Of a DNA stretch of 49,654 bases, positions 25,603 through 35,300 are shown one piece after another. Location: contig JAIXUC010000016.1 in the NCBI GenBank assembly GCA_027483665.1, positions 1 through 49,654 on the forward strand. Reading direction: 5' to 3'. The stretch comes from Comamonadaceae bacterium. Its GTDB lineage: Bacteria; Pseudomonadota; Gammaproteobacteria; Burkholderiales; Burkholderiaceae_C. The notes beneath the pieces are model-generated. The model did not search any database. It was not told the origin of the DNA and saw only the letters and a list, made by a program, of their open reading frames with translations. The stretch's first letter is position 1; every line of letters starts with the position of its first letter. The translations under genes and the position numbers were made by a program.

Positions 25603-25760
25603 ACGGGGTGAGGCCGGCTGCCACGGGGCGGCTTGGCACAGACTGGCCCAGCAGGGTCAAGACAGGCGTTGTCCGCCGGCACGGCTGCCGCACCGACCGC
25701 CTACGCAGAAACCACAGAGAATCCGCCACCGAACGGTTGCCACCGCAAGGTGTGAAGGAA

Positions 25761-25777
25761 TTGGCACCCCTTTCGCC
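25761..25777 (+). promoter_or_regulatory. Candidate sigma-54 promoter of the minor pilin operon
   Basis: TTGGCACCCCTTTCGCC matches the -24/-12 consensus: TTGGCAC contains the -24 GG (25763-25764), and the -12 GC (25775-25776) follows after exactly 10 nt. Transcription would begin near 25788, 85 nt before the pilin ATG. Type IV pilin genes of Pseudomonas are driven by RpoN with PilR, which makes the site biologically reasonable. Confidence 0.55.
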
Positions 25778-25872
25778 GTTCATCGCCCGCCCTTCGGCGT
25801 TCGTCGGGCCAGACCGTCAGCCACTGAACGGTTCCCATACCATCCCTTCAACTCCTTCAAAAAGGACTCTCC

Positions 25873-26313
25873 ATGCGCGCTTCCCGAGGTTTTACGTTGA
25901 TCGAACTGATGATCGTGGTCGCGATCGTCGGGATCTTGGCGGCCGTCACTTTGCCGGCCTATGGCCGGTACGTGCAACGGGCGCGCGTGGCCGAGGCCAC
26001 GTCCGTCTTGGGCAGCATGGCCGTGCGCATGGAGCAGTTCTTCCAAGACAACCGCACCTACGTGGGCGCTTGCGCCAACGGCACAGTCGCGCCGTTGCCC
26101 AACCCGGTGGGGACTGGCGGGTCTGGTTTTGCGTTCACTTGCCCCACCCTCACGGCTGCAACCTACACGGTCACTGCCACAGGCACTGGTGGCATGGCGG
26201 GATTTGTCTACACCCTGAGTGCTGGTAACGCACGCGCCACCACCACGGTCGGCGCCGGGTGGCAAGGCGGCGGCGCCACCTGCTGGGTGACGCGGCCAGA
26301 GGGGTCTTGCTGA
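25873..26313 (+). CDS. pilE: Type IV minor pilin, PilE-like
   Basis: A 146-residue type IV prepilin. The leader is short (MRASRG) and is followed by [19 protein letters not shown], with cleavage after Gly6, methylatable Phe7 and Glu at position 5 of the mature protein. The N-terminal helix runs to residue about 55, and the C-terminal globular part has cysteines at CANGT, FTCPT and [10 protein letters not shown] that can form the usual disulfide loop. GGACTC precedes the ATG. It heads an operon of pseudopilins ending in pilY1, the set that primes pilus assembly and sits at the tip. The stop overlaps the next start by 1 nt (TGATG). Confidence 0.9.
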   Translation: MRASRGFTLIELMIVVAIVGILAAVTLPAYGRYVQRARVAEATSVLGSMAVRMEQFFQDNRTYVGACANGTVAPLPNPVGTGGSGFAFTCPTLTAATYTVTATGTGGMAGFVYTLSAGNARATTTVGAGWQGGGATCWVTRPEGSC

Positions 26314-26918
26314 TGTTCCGGCAACACGGCTTGTCTTTGGTGGAGCTGATGGTGGCCATCGCCGTGCTGGGAGTTTTGACTGCCTTGGCCGCGCCATCTT
26401 TTTTTGGCTACATCGAGAACAACAAAGTCCGTGCAGCAGCAGAGACGTTCACCTCCGGCCTTAACTTGGCCAGGTCCGAAGCCATCCGGCGCAACCGGGC
26501 TGTCGAGTTCGTTTTGACCGCGGCGGCCAACGCGGGCCCGGGTAATGTGAATGACATCAACCCGTCGGCCTCGGGTGGCAGCTGGGTGGTGCGGGCAGGC
26601 AATGACGCCGGGACGTTTGAGTTCATTGACGCGCGTCAGCTGGCCGAGTCTTCGGGACGCACAGACGGCACTTCATCGGTTCAGGTGGCGGGGGTGGACG
26701 CTGGTGGTACCGCCGTTTCGCTGATTCGCTTTTCGAGCATGAGCCGCACCAACCTGGGCCAGGAAGCGCGGTTCAATTTTTCCAATCCGACCGCGGGTGC
26801 CTGCGTGGCAGACACCCCTTCTGGCCCGATTCGATGCCTGCGCGCGCTGGTATCACCTTCCGGCCTGGTTCGAATTTGCGACCCCGCTGCCGCGGCTCCA
26901 GACACAAGGGCATGCTGA
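26313..26918 (+). CDS. fimT: Minor pseudopilin FimT/GspH family
   Basis: A 201-residue prepilin with leader MFRQHG followed by LSLVELMVAIAVLGVLTALA. The first mature residue is Leu rather than Phe, as is common in FimT. FTSGLNLARSEAIRRN after the helix is the hallmark of GspH/FimT proteins. FimT proteins in some gammaproteobacteria bind DNA at the pilus tip for natural uptake; whether this one does is not shown. Start at 26313 is preferred, as it is joined to the pilE stop; the frame extends upstream only as a shadow of pilE. Cysteines near the end (CVAD, RCLR, ICD, RAC) may form disulfides. Confidence 0.88.
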   Translation: MFRQHGLSLVELMVAIAVLGVLTALAAPSFFGYIENNKVRAAAETFTSGLNLARSEAIRRNRAVEFVLTAAANAGPGNVNDINPSASGGSWVVRAGNDAGTFEFIDARQLAESSGRTDGTSSVQVAGVDAGGTAVSLIRFSSMSRTNLGQEARFNFSNPTAGACVADTPSGPIRCLRALVSPSGLVRICDPAAAAPDTRAC

Positions 26919-26920
26919 CC

Positions 26921-27433
26921 ATGAAACGACTCTCTGTCCAACGCCGCCATGCACAGCAGGGCATGGTGATCATCGAATCTTTGACAGCGCTGCTGATCTT
27001 TGCGCTGGGCATATTGGGCTTGATGGCCGTCATGACGGTGTCTGTCGTGGCGCAGTCTGACGGCCGGATTCGCGGAGACGCCGCAGCCTTGACGAACCGC
27101 ATGGCGCAAGAAATTTGGCTCAATGCCGACCGCAGCAACAACGGGATCAACTTTGAAGCATCCCTGCAAGCCTTCCAGCACAACCCCGACGGAGACCTGA
27201 CCAGCTGTGCTTTCTCGGGCGGCGCTTCGGCCAACCCTGCCGTCACCAACTGGGTCGCGGCCGTCACCGCTGGCGCATCGTCTCTACCCGGAACAGCTGC
27301 CAATCGTCACCAGATTCTGGTGAGCACCGGTGCCGGTGTTGACAACTTCAACCGGGTGACAGTCACCGTGTGTTGGCAAGGGCCCAACGATGTGGCCGCT
27401 CGCAGACACACCTTGGTCACGCTGATCAACTGA
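26921..27433 (+). CDS. pilV: Type IV pilus minor pilin PilV
   Basis: A 170-residue prepilin-like protein. After a basic leader (MKRLSVQRRHAQQG) comes MVIIESLTALLIFALGILGLMAVM, the PilV-type helix with Glu at position 5. LNLM-type residues are replaced, but DGRIRGDAAALTNRMAQEIW is typical of PilV. Two cysteines (SCAFSGG and TVCWQG) are likely disulfide-linked. The ATG at 26921 is preferred because AAGGG lies 10 nt before it; an ATG at 26912 is in frame and would overlap the fimT stop. It works with PilW, PilX, FimT and PilE in the initiation complex. Confidence 0.87.
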   Translation: MKRLSVQRRHAQQGMVIIESLTALLIFALGILGLMAVMTVSVVAQSDGRIRGDAAALTNRMAQEIWLNADRSNNGINFEASLQAFQHNPDGDLTSCAFSGGASANPAVTNWVAAVTAGASSLPGTAANRHQILVSTGAGVDNFNRVTVTVCWQGPNDVAARRHTLVTLIN

Positions 27434-27443
27434 GGCGCCAAAC

Positions 27444-28637
27444 ATGAGCTGCATCACCCCTGTGAATCGCACCCGCCGACACCTGCGTCGGCAGATGACC
27501 GGCTTGAACCTGATCGAAGTCATGGTCGGTTTGGCGATCGGCATGATCGGCGTGGTCATCATCTTGCAGACCATGCAGTTTTTCGAGGCCCGGCAGCGCA
27601 CGACCACTGGCGGAAGCGACGCTCAAGTGACGGGCACGCTCGCCATGTACGAGCTGGACCGGGACATCAAGCAGGCGGGCATGGGTTTCGGGCGGGCGGC
27701 CAGGGACGGCGCAGCACAGACCTACCTCGGCTGCACGGTCGATGCCTCTACGACAGCAACGGGCGATATCGACTTTCTCTTCACCCCGGTTTTCATCACG
27801 CAAGGCGCTGCAGGAGCGCCTGACCAGATCGATGTGCTGTACGGCAGCTCCCGGCTGTATGTGACGGGCCAGATCTTCGACGCAAGCCCTGGCCCGTTCA
27901 GCAAGACCACCCGCGTGATCGCTGGCTTTCAGCCGGGCGACCTGGTCGTCATTGCCGCTGAAACTGGCGGTCAATGTGCCCTTGCAGAGATCACTTCCAA
28001 TACCAATGCAGACGGACGCACGCTGGAGCACGCCGCAGCTGCCGAGTACACCCGTGCTGCAGCCTACGGTGGCGATGAAGTGACGGCGCTCTACAACCCG
28101 GTGGGCGGCACAGGCACGGCTTTGCTCAGTGGGCAGCTGTTCAACCTGGGTTCACGGCCCGACGGTGGCAACAACGTGGCAGTTGCCACCTTGAATCGTT
28201 GGGCCATCGCCAACAACAGGTTGGTGCTCACCGACCGGCTCACCTCCGACCCGGACGCGCCAACGGTGACTGAAGTGGCAGAGAACATCATCAATCTTCA
28301 AGCGCAATACCTGATTGACGATGACAACGACTCGTCGACGGCGCTTGTTGTGTCCGACGTTGCTCCGGTGGCACCTGCCAATTGGAGCAACGTGCAGGCT
28401 GTGCGGCTTGCAGTGCTGGCGCGCAGCCGCCAGTACGAGGGCGAACGGGTCAACGGTGCCGTGGTGCAGGTGACGCCTGCAGCACCCACTTGGGCAGGCG
28501 GTGCATTTGTCATGACCAACATCGACGGCTCTGCCAGTGGCGCTGCAGATGGTTCAGCCAATGACTGGCGACAGTACCGCTACAGGGTTTATGAAAGCAC
28601 CATCGTCTTGCGCAACATGATTTGGGGACTTGAATGA
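27444..28637 (+). CDS. pilW: Type IV pilus minor pilin PilW
   Basis: A 397-residue prepilin. The basic leader ends RRQMTG and is followed by LNLIEVMVGLAIGMIGVVIILQTM, a PilW-type helix with Glu at +5, then FFEARQRTTTGGSDAQVTGTLAMYELDRDIKQAGMGF, the hallmark PilW segment. The long C-terminal part (to DWRQYRYRVYESTIVLRNMIW) is as in the family. It overlaps pilX by 4 nt (ATGA at 28634). PilW, PilX and PilY1 often form the tip module. Confidence 0.92.
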   Translation: MSCITPVNRTRRHLRRQMTGLNLIEVMVGLAIGMIGVVIILQTMQFFEARQRTTTGGSDAQVTGTLAMYELDRDIKQAGMGFGRAARDGAAQTYLGCTVDASTTATGDIDFLFTPVFITQGAAGAPDQIDVLYGSSRLYVTGQIFDASPGPFSKTTRVIAGFQPGDLVVIAAETGGQCALAEITSNTNADGRTLEHAAAAEYTRAAAYGGDEVTALYNPVGGTGTALLSGQLFNLGSRPDGGNNVAVATLNRWAIANNRLVLTDRLTSDPDAPTVTEVAENIINLQAQYLIDDDNDSSTALVVSDVAPVAPANWSNVQAVRLAVLARSRQYEGERVNGAVVQVTPAAPTWAGGAFVMTNIDGSASGAADGSANDWRQYRYRVYESTIVLRNMIWGLE

Positions 28638-29305
28638 GCCAGCCTGTTGTTTCCCATCGGCCCCTTGGGGTCACACCGACATGGCCCAGGCACCGGGGCG
28701 GCCGGGCGCGCAGGCAGCACCGCCAGCAGGGTTTGGTGCTGTTGGTTGCCATCGTGGTCGTGGTCGCGATGACCTTGGGCGCTTACGCGATGTTGCGCTC
28801 TGCAGGCAACAGCCTGGCCATTTCGGGCAACGTCAGTTTTCAGCAGAACGCAACCTCGGTTGCCGACTTGGGCACAGAAGCAGCCCGCGCATGGGCGCTG
28901 AATGCGCTGACAACTGGCGGAGTGGGAGGGGCGATCAACGGTGCTGTGCTGGATGCAGACCAGGAGGACGAAGGCTACTTTGCCTCTTGGGGCGCGAACT
29001 TTGACCCCACGGTGGCAGGCGCCTGGGATCAGTCCGCTGAACTGGCGCTCACTGCCGACCAGCAGCGCGACCTGGGCGTGACGGGCGTGCGCTACGTCAT
29101 CCACCGCATGTGCTCTCAAGTCGGTAGCGCCACTTCTGCCGGTCAGCAGTGTGTCGTGCCCGAAGGAATTTGCGTCAACGTTCCGGGCGTCGGGGGCTCA
29201 CGAACGCTCAACGATTGCGCACTGCAACCTTTTTTCCGTGTGACAGCCCGAGTCGACGGACCTCGTAACACCCGCAGCTACACCCAGGTGTTGTTGTTTT
29301 TCTGA
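28634..29305 (+). CDS. pilX: Type IV pilus minor pilin PilX
   Basis: A 223-residue protein with a 31-residue basic leader and the hydrophobic segment QQGLVLLVAIVVVVAMTLGAYAML, the PilX N-terminal type that lacks the canonical Glu at +5. AGNSLAISGNVSFQQNATSVADLGTEAA follows, as in PilX_N family members. Cysteines in HRMCSQVG, QQCVVPEGICVN and NDCALQP could form disulfides. It ends 18 bp before pilY1. PilX helps pilus biogenesis and aggregation in Neisseria and Pseudomonas. Confidence 0.88.
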   Translation: MSQPVVSHRPLGVTPTWPRHRGGRARRQHRQQGLVLLVAIVVVVAMTLGAYAMLRSAGNSLAISGNVSFQQNATSVADLGTEAARAWALNALTTGGVGGAINGAVLDADQEDEGYFASWGANFDPTVAGAWDQSAELALTADQQRDLGVTGVRYVIHRMCSQVGSATSAGQQCVVPEGICVNVPGVGGSRTLNDCALQPFFRVTARVDGPRNTRSYTQVLLFF

Positions 29306-29323
29306 ACCCAGGACTCACTCCTC

Positions 29324-32300
29324 ATGAAATCAGCCATGAACACCATTCTTAGGCGCGCTTGCAGCAGTGGGCCTTGGGCTTTGGCAGGCGCTTTGGCGCT
29401 GACTTCGCTAACGGCCATCGCCCAGTTGACCGATTTGTCAGACAAGCCGGTCACGAACATCACCACGGGCGTGGTCAAACCCAACATCATGGTGTTGGTG
29501 GACACCTCCGGGTCGATGAGCTACACGCACATGCCCGATGAGCTGGAAGGCCTGTCTGGGGCTATTCCCGCAGAAATGCCGGTGGGTTACCGCGCTTACC
29601 AATGCAACTCGCTGTACTACAACCCCAACGTTCAGTACAAGTTGCCCAAGGGTGCGGACGGAACCGATCTGCCCACTCCCAGTTTCACGTCAGCGCCTTA
29701 CGACTACTACACCACCGGGACAACGGTCACGCGTAACCTGTCCAACAACTTTCAGGCTTTCGATGCCAGCACGCGCCGCAAGACCGACTCTGGCCTGACC
29801 ACCGCCGGCGGCGCAAACGACGTTCCGGGCGCCGCGTACTACTACGTTTTCACGCCCACCTCGGGCAACCCGACGCTCCGATACAACCAGTTTCCCTGCA
29901 CGGCACCTTACCGCGCCTCGGCCATGGATCCACCGGTGGTAACCGGCAGCAACGCCACATGGACTTGGAACCGCATCACGGTGTCAAGCACATCTGGGCC
30001 AGGCGGGGTCGACGAGCAGCAAAACTTCGCGATCTGGTACACGTACTACCGCACCCGCTTGGCCTTGTCCAAGAGCGGTCTGTCATTGGCTTTTCAGGGC
30101 CTGAGTGACCAATACCGCGTGGGCCTGATCACGTCGAGCCCGACCACCATCCCGGGAGCCGACTCGCAGGTGAGCGACGACAAGTTCCTCGCAGTCAGCG
30201 ATTTCACCTCGACACACCGCAGCAACTGGTTCAGCAAGCTGTTTGGCTTGTCCGCTTCTGGCTCATCGCCGACCCGGGAGGCTTTGGCCCGGGTGGGCCG
30301 CTACTACGGCGGCAAGACGGACGGCATCAACCAAAACATGATCAACGGCACTACGAAGCCTGATCCGGTTCAGTACTCCTGCCAGCAGAACTTCACTTTC
30401 ATGACCACGGACGGTTACTGGAATACCGCCAACGAATACGCAGGTCCCGTGAAGCTGGACGGCGTGACACGTGTCGGCCAACAGGACGGCGAGTTGTTCG
30501 ACCCTGTGACGGGCACCAACGAATACACACCCTTCACCGTTTGGGACGGCGCAGTGGGCGGCTTTCGCAGAACGACCGACGTATCCAACGTGTACCGCTA
30601 CGACTCCTGCGCAACTGGGCGGGTAGAGGTGGTCGAAACGCAGATCAGCGCCAACACGGTGCAAAACCGTGCCACGACCACCCGTGTGGAGCAAAGCACG
30701 GCGCAAACCCGGCAGTACACAAGGCTCGTCACTGAGAGCACCTTGCAGAACTTGCGCGGCACGTACCAAGAGCGTGCCGTCAGCACCCAGCAGCGCGAAA
30801 GCACCAACCAGATTCGCGAAAGCACCAACCAGAATCGGGAATCGGTGTCGCAAGTCAGGCGCGTGGTCACAGAACTTCGCCGCTCCACGGCACAGCGCTT
30901 GCGCAGTCAGACGCAAAACCTGGAGTCGGTGTACCAAGTGCGGCGTGTCATTACCCGCGACCGGGAAAGCACAACACAGCGCTTGCAAACGCGTACCCAG
31001 GTGCGCGAGTCGGTCGACCAGATTCTCGCGACGACGCAGCGGGACCGGGCGAGTACCTCCCAGATCACGGAGACCCTCACGCAGATTTCCCGAAGCACAT
31101 CGCAACTGCAGCAAACCCGAACACAGACCCAGGAGCGCAAGGTTCAGCAGCGGCAGTACAACGGCGCGACCGAACAGGATTCGGCTGTTGCCACTTGCAC
31201 GCCCAGCGGCATCATTGAGTGCTACACCGTCGATACCGGCTGGTACGCGGACGGTGGCTGTACAGCAGCGTCTGCAGGCGCGGGCAACAACTTCACCACC
31301 GTGACTTGCCAAACGGCGACGCTTCAAAACGCAGCTCCAGTGGCTTCGTGCACAGATACGGCCGGCGGCTCTGGCAACAACTGGACCACCACTACCTGCA
31401 ACACCGCAACCACGGGCCCCACCTTGGTGGCTTCTTGCACCAACGCGGGTGCAGCCGCTGGCAACAATTTCACGGCCACCACCTGTTCGTCTTCTGTTGT
31501 CGGCCCGACCGGCGCCGCCAGCTGCACGCCCCAGTCAGCCAACTCAGGCAATAGCTTCACCACTCGCACCTGCAACACCGTTACCACCACCAACGTCGTG
31601 GTGGATACATGCAGTGCGCAGACAGCTGCTTCAGGCAACAGCTGGGTGAATCGCACTTGCAGCATAGAAACGCTGAGCACTGCAGGCGTGCAAACTTGCG
31701 TCGACACCAATGGCACCGGTCCCAACTTCATCGACACGCGCTGCACCACCATCGACACCAACGATGTGCCTGTTGCGAGTTGCGTTGCGCAAACTGGCAA
31801 CGGCACCAACCAGTGGTTGACCCGCGCCTGTTCGCCCTCTCCGCTCAACACCCTCAACGCACCGGTTTCCAGCTGCACGGCCCAAACTGCTCAGTTGAGC
31901 AACCAGTGGACAGCCATCAGCTGTAGCAACAACAACACCACGGACGTCCGCGTGGCCACCTGCTCGGCCCAAACCGCGGCCGCAGGCAACAACTGGGTTG
32001 GCCGCACCTGCAACACGGAAAACGTGTCCAACGTTGGCGTGGAAACCTGTGCAGTGTCGAGCAACGTCGGTGCCAACTTCGACGACACCGCCTGCCCGGT
32101 TACCAACACCAGCAATGTTCCTGTCAGCGCTTGCGCGGCTCAAACTGGCGGCGCCGGCAACCAATGGCTGACGCGCACCTGCTCGAACAACAACACCAGC
32201 AATGTTCCGGTTGCCAGTTGCACTGCGCAGACTGCCGCCGCTGGCAACAGTTGGTTGGGCGTGACCTGTGCCAATAACAACACGGGGCCAACGGCCGTCG

Positions 32301-35300
32301 GCTCCTGCACTGCAGAGGGTGCGAATGCAGGGAACAGCTTCACCGCGACCACCTGCAACACCGTCACCGTCAGCGACGCCGGTGTGGCGGCTTGCACGCC
32401 GCAGACTCCCAATGCAGGCAACGGTTTCCAGACCATCACTTGCCCCGCCACCAATACCAGCAACGTGCCTGTAGCCACTTGCACGCCGCAAGTGGGTAAT
32501 GCGGGTAACGGTTTCCTCACGCGCACATGCAGCCCAAACACCACCACCAATGTTCCGGTAGCTTCATGCACCACGCAGACTGCGAACGTGGGCAACAACT
32601 TCGTCTCGCGCACCTGCAACACCGCCAACACCGGTCCGACACCTGTTGCAGCCTGTACCTACCAAGCGCGCGCTGCGGGTAACAACTTCACGGAAACCAC
32701 CTGCAGCACTGCCACCAACACGGTTGGTGTTCAGGCCTGTACGCCAGAAGCGGCCTCTTCCACGAACAGCTTCACAGCGATCACTTGTGAAGTCACCAAC
32801 ACATTGGCCACGCCAGCGGCGGTGCAAGTTTGTGCGCCGCAAACTGCGGCAGCAGGAAACCAGTGGATTCAAGTGAACTGCACGCAAGTGATCACCGACG
32901 ACGTCGCGGTGGCTGCCTGTACAGAGCAGACGGCGACCGCCGGCAACAACTGGGTCACGCGTACTTGCGACACGGCAGAGTCGGCCAGAGCCGGCGTGCA
33001 AACCTGCACTCCAGTGGCCGCAGCGGCAGGCAATGGCTTTGTTGCAACCCTGTGCGACTCGGTCACTACCGGGCCAGCCGGTGTGGAGTCGTGTACTGCG
33101 GTTGCTGGCGGTGCGGGTAACAGCTGGGTTACCACCACCTGCAATCCCACGGTCTCAGGGCCCACGCCTGTCGCGTCTTGTACGCCACAGACGGCTGCTG
33201 CTGGCAACAACTGGACAGGCATCACCTGCGACCAGGTCACCACCGGGCCCACCTTGGTGGCTTCCTGCACCGCGGGCACGAGCGGCTCGTTTGTTCAGAC
33301 CAGCTGCAGCACAGCGGTGACGATCAGCCCAACCTTCCCCTTGGCTGCCGATTGCACGGCGCAGTCGCCCAACGGAGGCAACAACTTCTTGCGCCGTCAG
33401 TGCAACCCGATCACGGGCAACAAGCTGCAGTACCGCGCAACGACTAGCGTCACAACACAGATCACCAGCGGCACGGCTTTGGTGGGTTCGCCCAACACCA
33501 CGCAGACCGTCGGCAACTACACCGATGCCAACGCCATTTGCTACCTTCCCAACACCCAGCCAGCCTTGCCAGCAGCCGGCAGGCCAGGTGCTGGGCAACT
33601 GCCTCAGCCGGATGCGCCATTCCTGGCATGGCCAACGGTTGAGAACGTTTCAACACCCGTGGTTGGCGGCAGTGTCAACTCGTTGGCCGATGTAGCGCAG
33701 TACTACTACATCAACGACTTGCGCCCAGATCTGGACAACAACGTGCGTGCTGTTGGTAACGGCCTGGAGCAAGACCGCGCACCTTGGCAACACATGACGA
33801 CCTTTGTCATGGGCTTGGGTGTGTCTGGTACCAAGACATTCAGCAAGACTTACAAAACGGACAACGTCGGAGACTTCCAGGACATCCGCACAGGCGCCAG
33901 CTACTGGCCGCAGTGGCCAGACCCCACCATCGCCGTCGGCGGTAATGGAAACTATGTCAGCCAGTCCAGCTACAACGATGGCCGTTCGATCGACGATTTC
34001 TGGCACACCGCCTCCAACGGTCGCGGGCAGTACTTCAGTGCTGCTGACCCAGACTCGGTGATTGACGGCGTGCAAGAAGCCCTCACGGCGATTGCCAGCG
34101 CCTCTGGTGCCGGCGGTGGCGCAGCCACCTCCACACTGACGCCCGTCGAAGGTGATAACGCCGCCTACCTGGCTGGCTTCACCACGGAAGAGTGGACTGG
34201 TGACGTCGAAGCACGCGGCATCGACCCCGTAACCGGGCTGTTGACGACCGCGGTGCGCTGGTCGGCACGCAGCAAGCTCAACTCCAAGGTCGGCGAAGCC
34301 TGCGACAACCGCAACATCTACTACTTCAACAGCACGGCCACCAACAAGTTGTCGCCCTTCACTTGGAACACCCGCCAATGTGACACGACGACGGGCCTGC
34401 CAACGGGCACCGCATCGACAGGCTTGACCAGCGCAGCGCAAGACTTCTTTGGTTCCGATGAAATCTTGGCGCTGAACTACCAGTTGCAGATGACGGCCAC
34501 GCAGCGCACGGCTGCTGCAGGTGCCAATTTGGTGAACTTCTTGCGCGGCCAGCGCCAGCATGAAGGCTTTGGCCCAGAAGACGCCAGCAAGCTCTATCGG
34601 GATCGGGTGAGCGTTCTGGGCGATATTGTTAATTCGCAGCCCGCATTCGTGGGAGCGCCTTCCAACGGCTACCAAGACAGCGGCTATGCGGCTTTTAAAA
34701 CAGCCCAAGCCAGCCGCGCACCTGTGGTGTACGTTGGCGCCAACGACGGCATGCTGCACGCGTTCAATGCGCCAGCCAGCCCGACCGACCCCAATGGCGG
34801 CGACGAGTTGTGGGCTTACGTGCCCAGCATGGTGATGGACGACCTCTACCAGCTAACCGAAATTGAGTACAACTCGCGGCACAAGTTCTTTGTCGACGGT
34901 TCCCCAGTGACGGGCGACGTTTATGACAACACCACCGGGTCTGAGGCCTGGAAGACCATCTTGGTCTCTGGTCTCGGCAAGGGCGGACAGGGCTACTTCG
35001 CCATGGACATCACTGACCCGACCACGCCTAAAGCGCTTTGGGAGTTCAAGCTGGGAGCCTGCTATGGCGGCTCTCCGCAGAACACTGATTGCCACCTCGG
35101 GTACAGCTACGGGCAACCCATCATCACCAAGCTCGGCGGCACTGGCAGCGATGCAGGAACGTGGGTGGTTTTGGTGACTTCAGGGCTCAACAACGTGCCG
35201 CCTTACAGCCCTTCGGGCGATGGCAAGGGTTACCTGTACGTATTGAACGCCGCCAATGGGCAGATCATGTACCGCATTGCTACCGGCGCCGGCAGCACCA

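Noticed and set aside
30263-32491. Minus-strand frames of 286 and 354 codons inside pilY1
   Set aside because: They are antisense to the regular heptad and cysteine repeats, whose strict protein period proves the plus strand is coding.
31256-33403. Could the pilY1 cysteine array be an assembly artefact?
   Set aside because: Units differ from each other at many positions and keep one frame for over 2 kb, which duplication or mis-assembly of a single unit would not give. Exact copy number still deserves long-read support.
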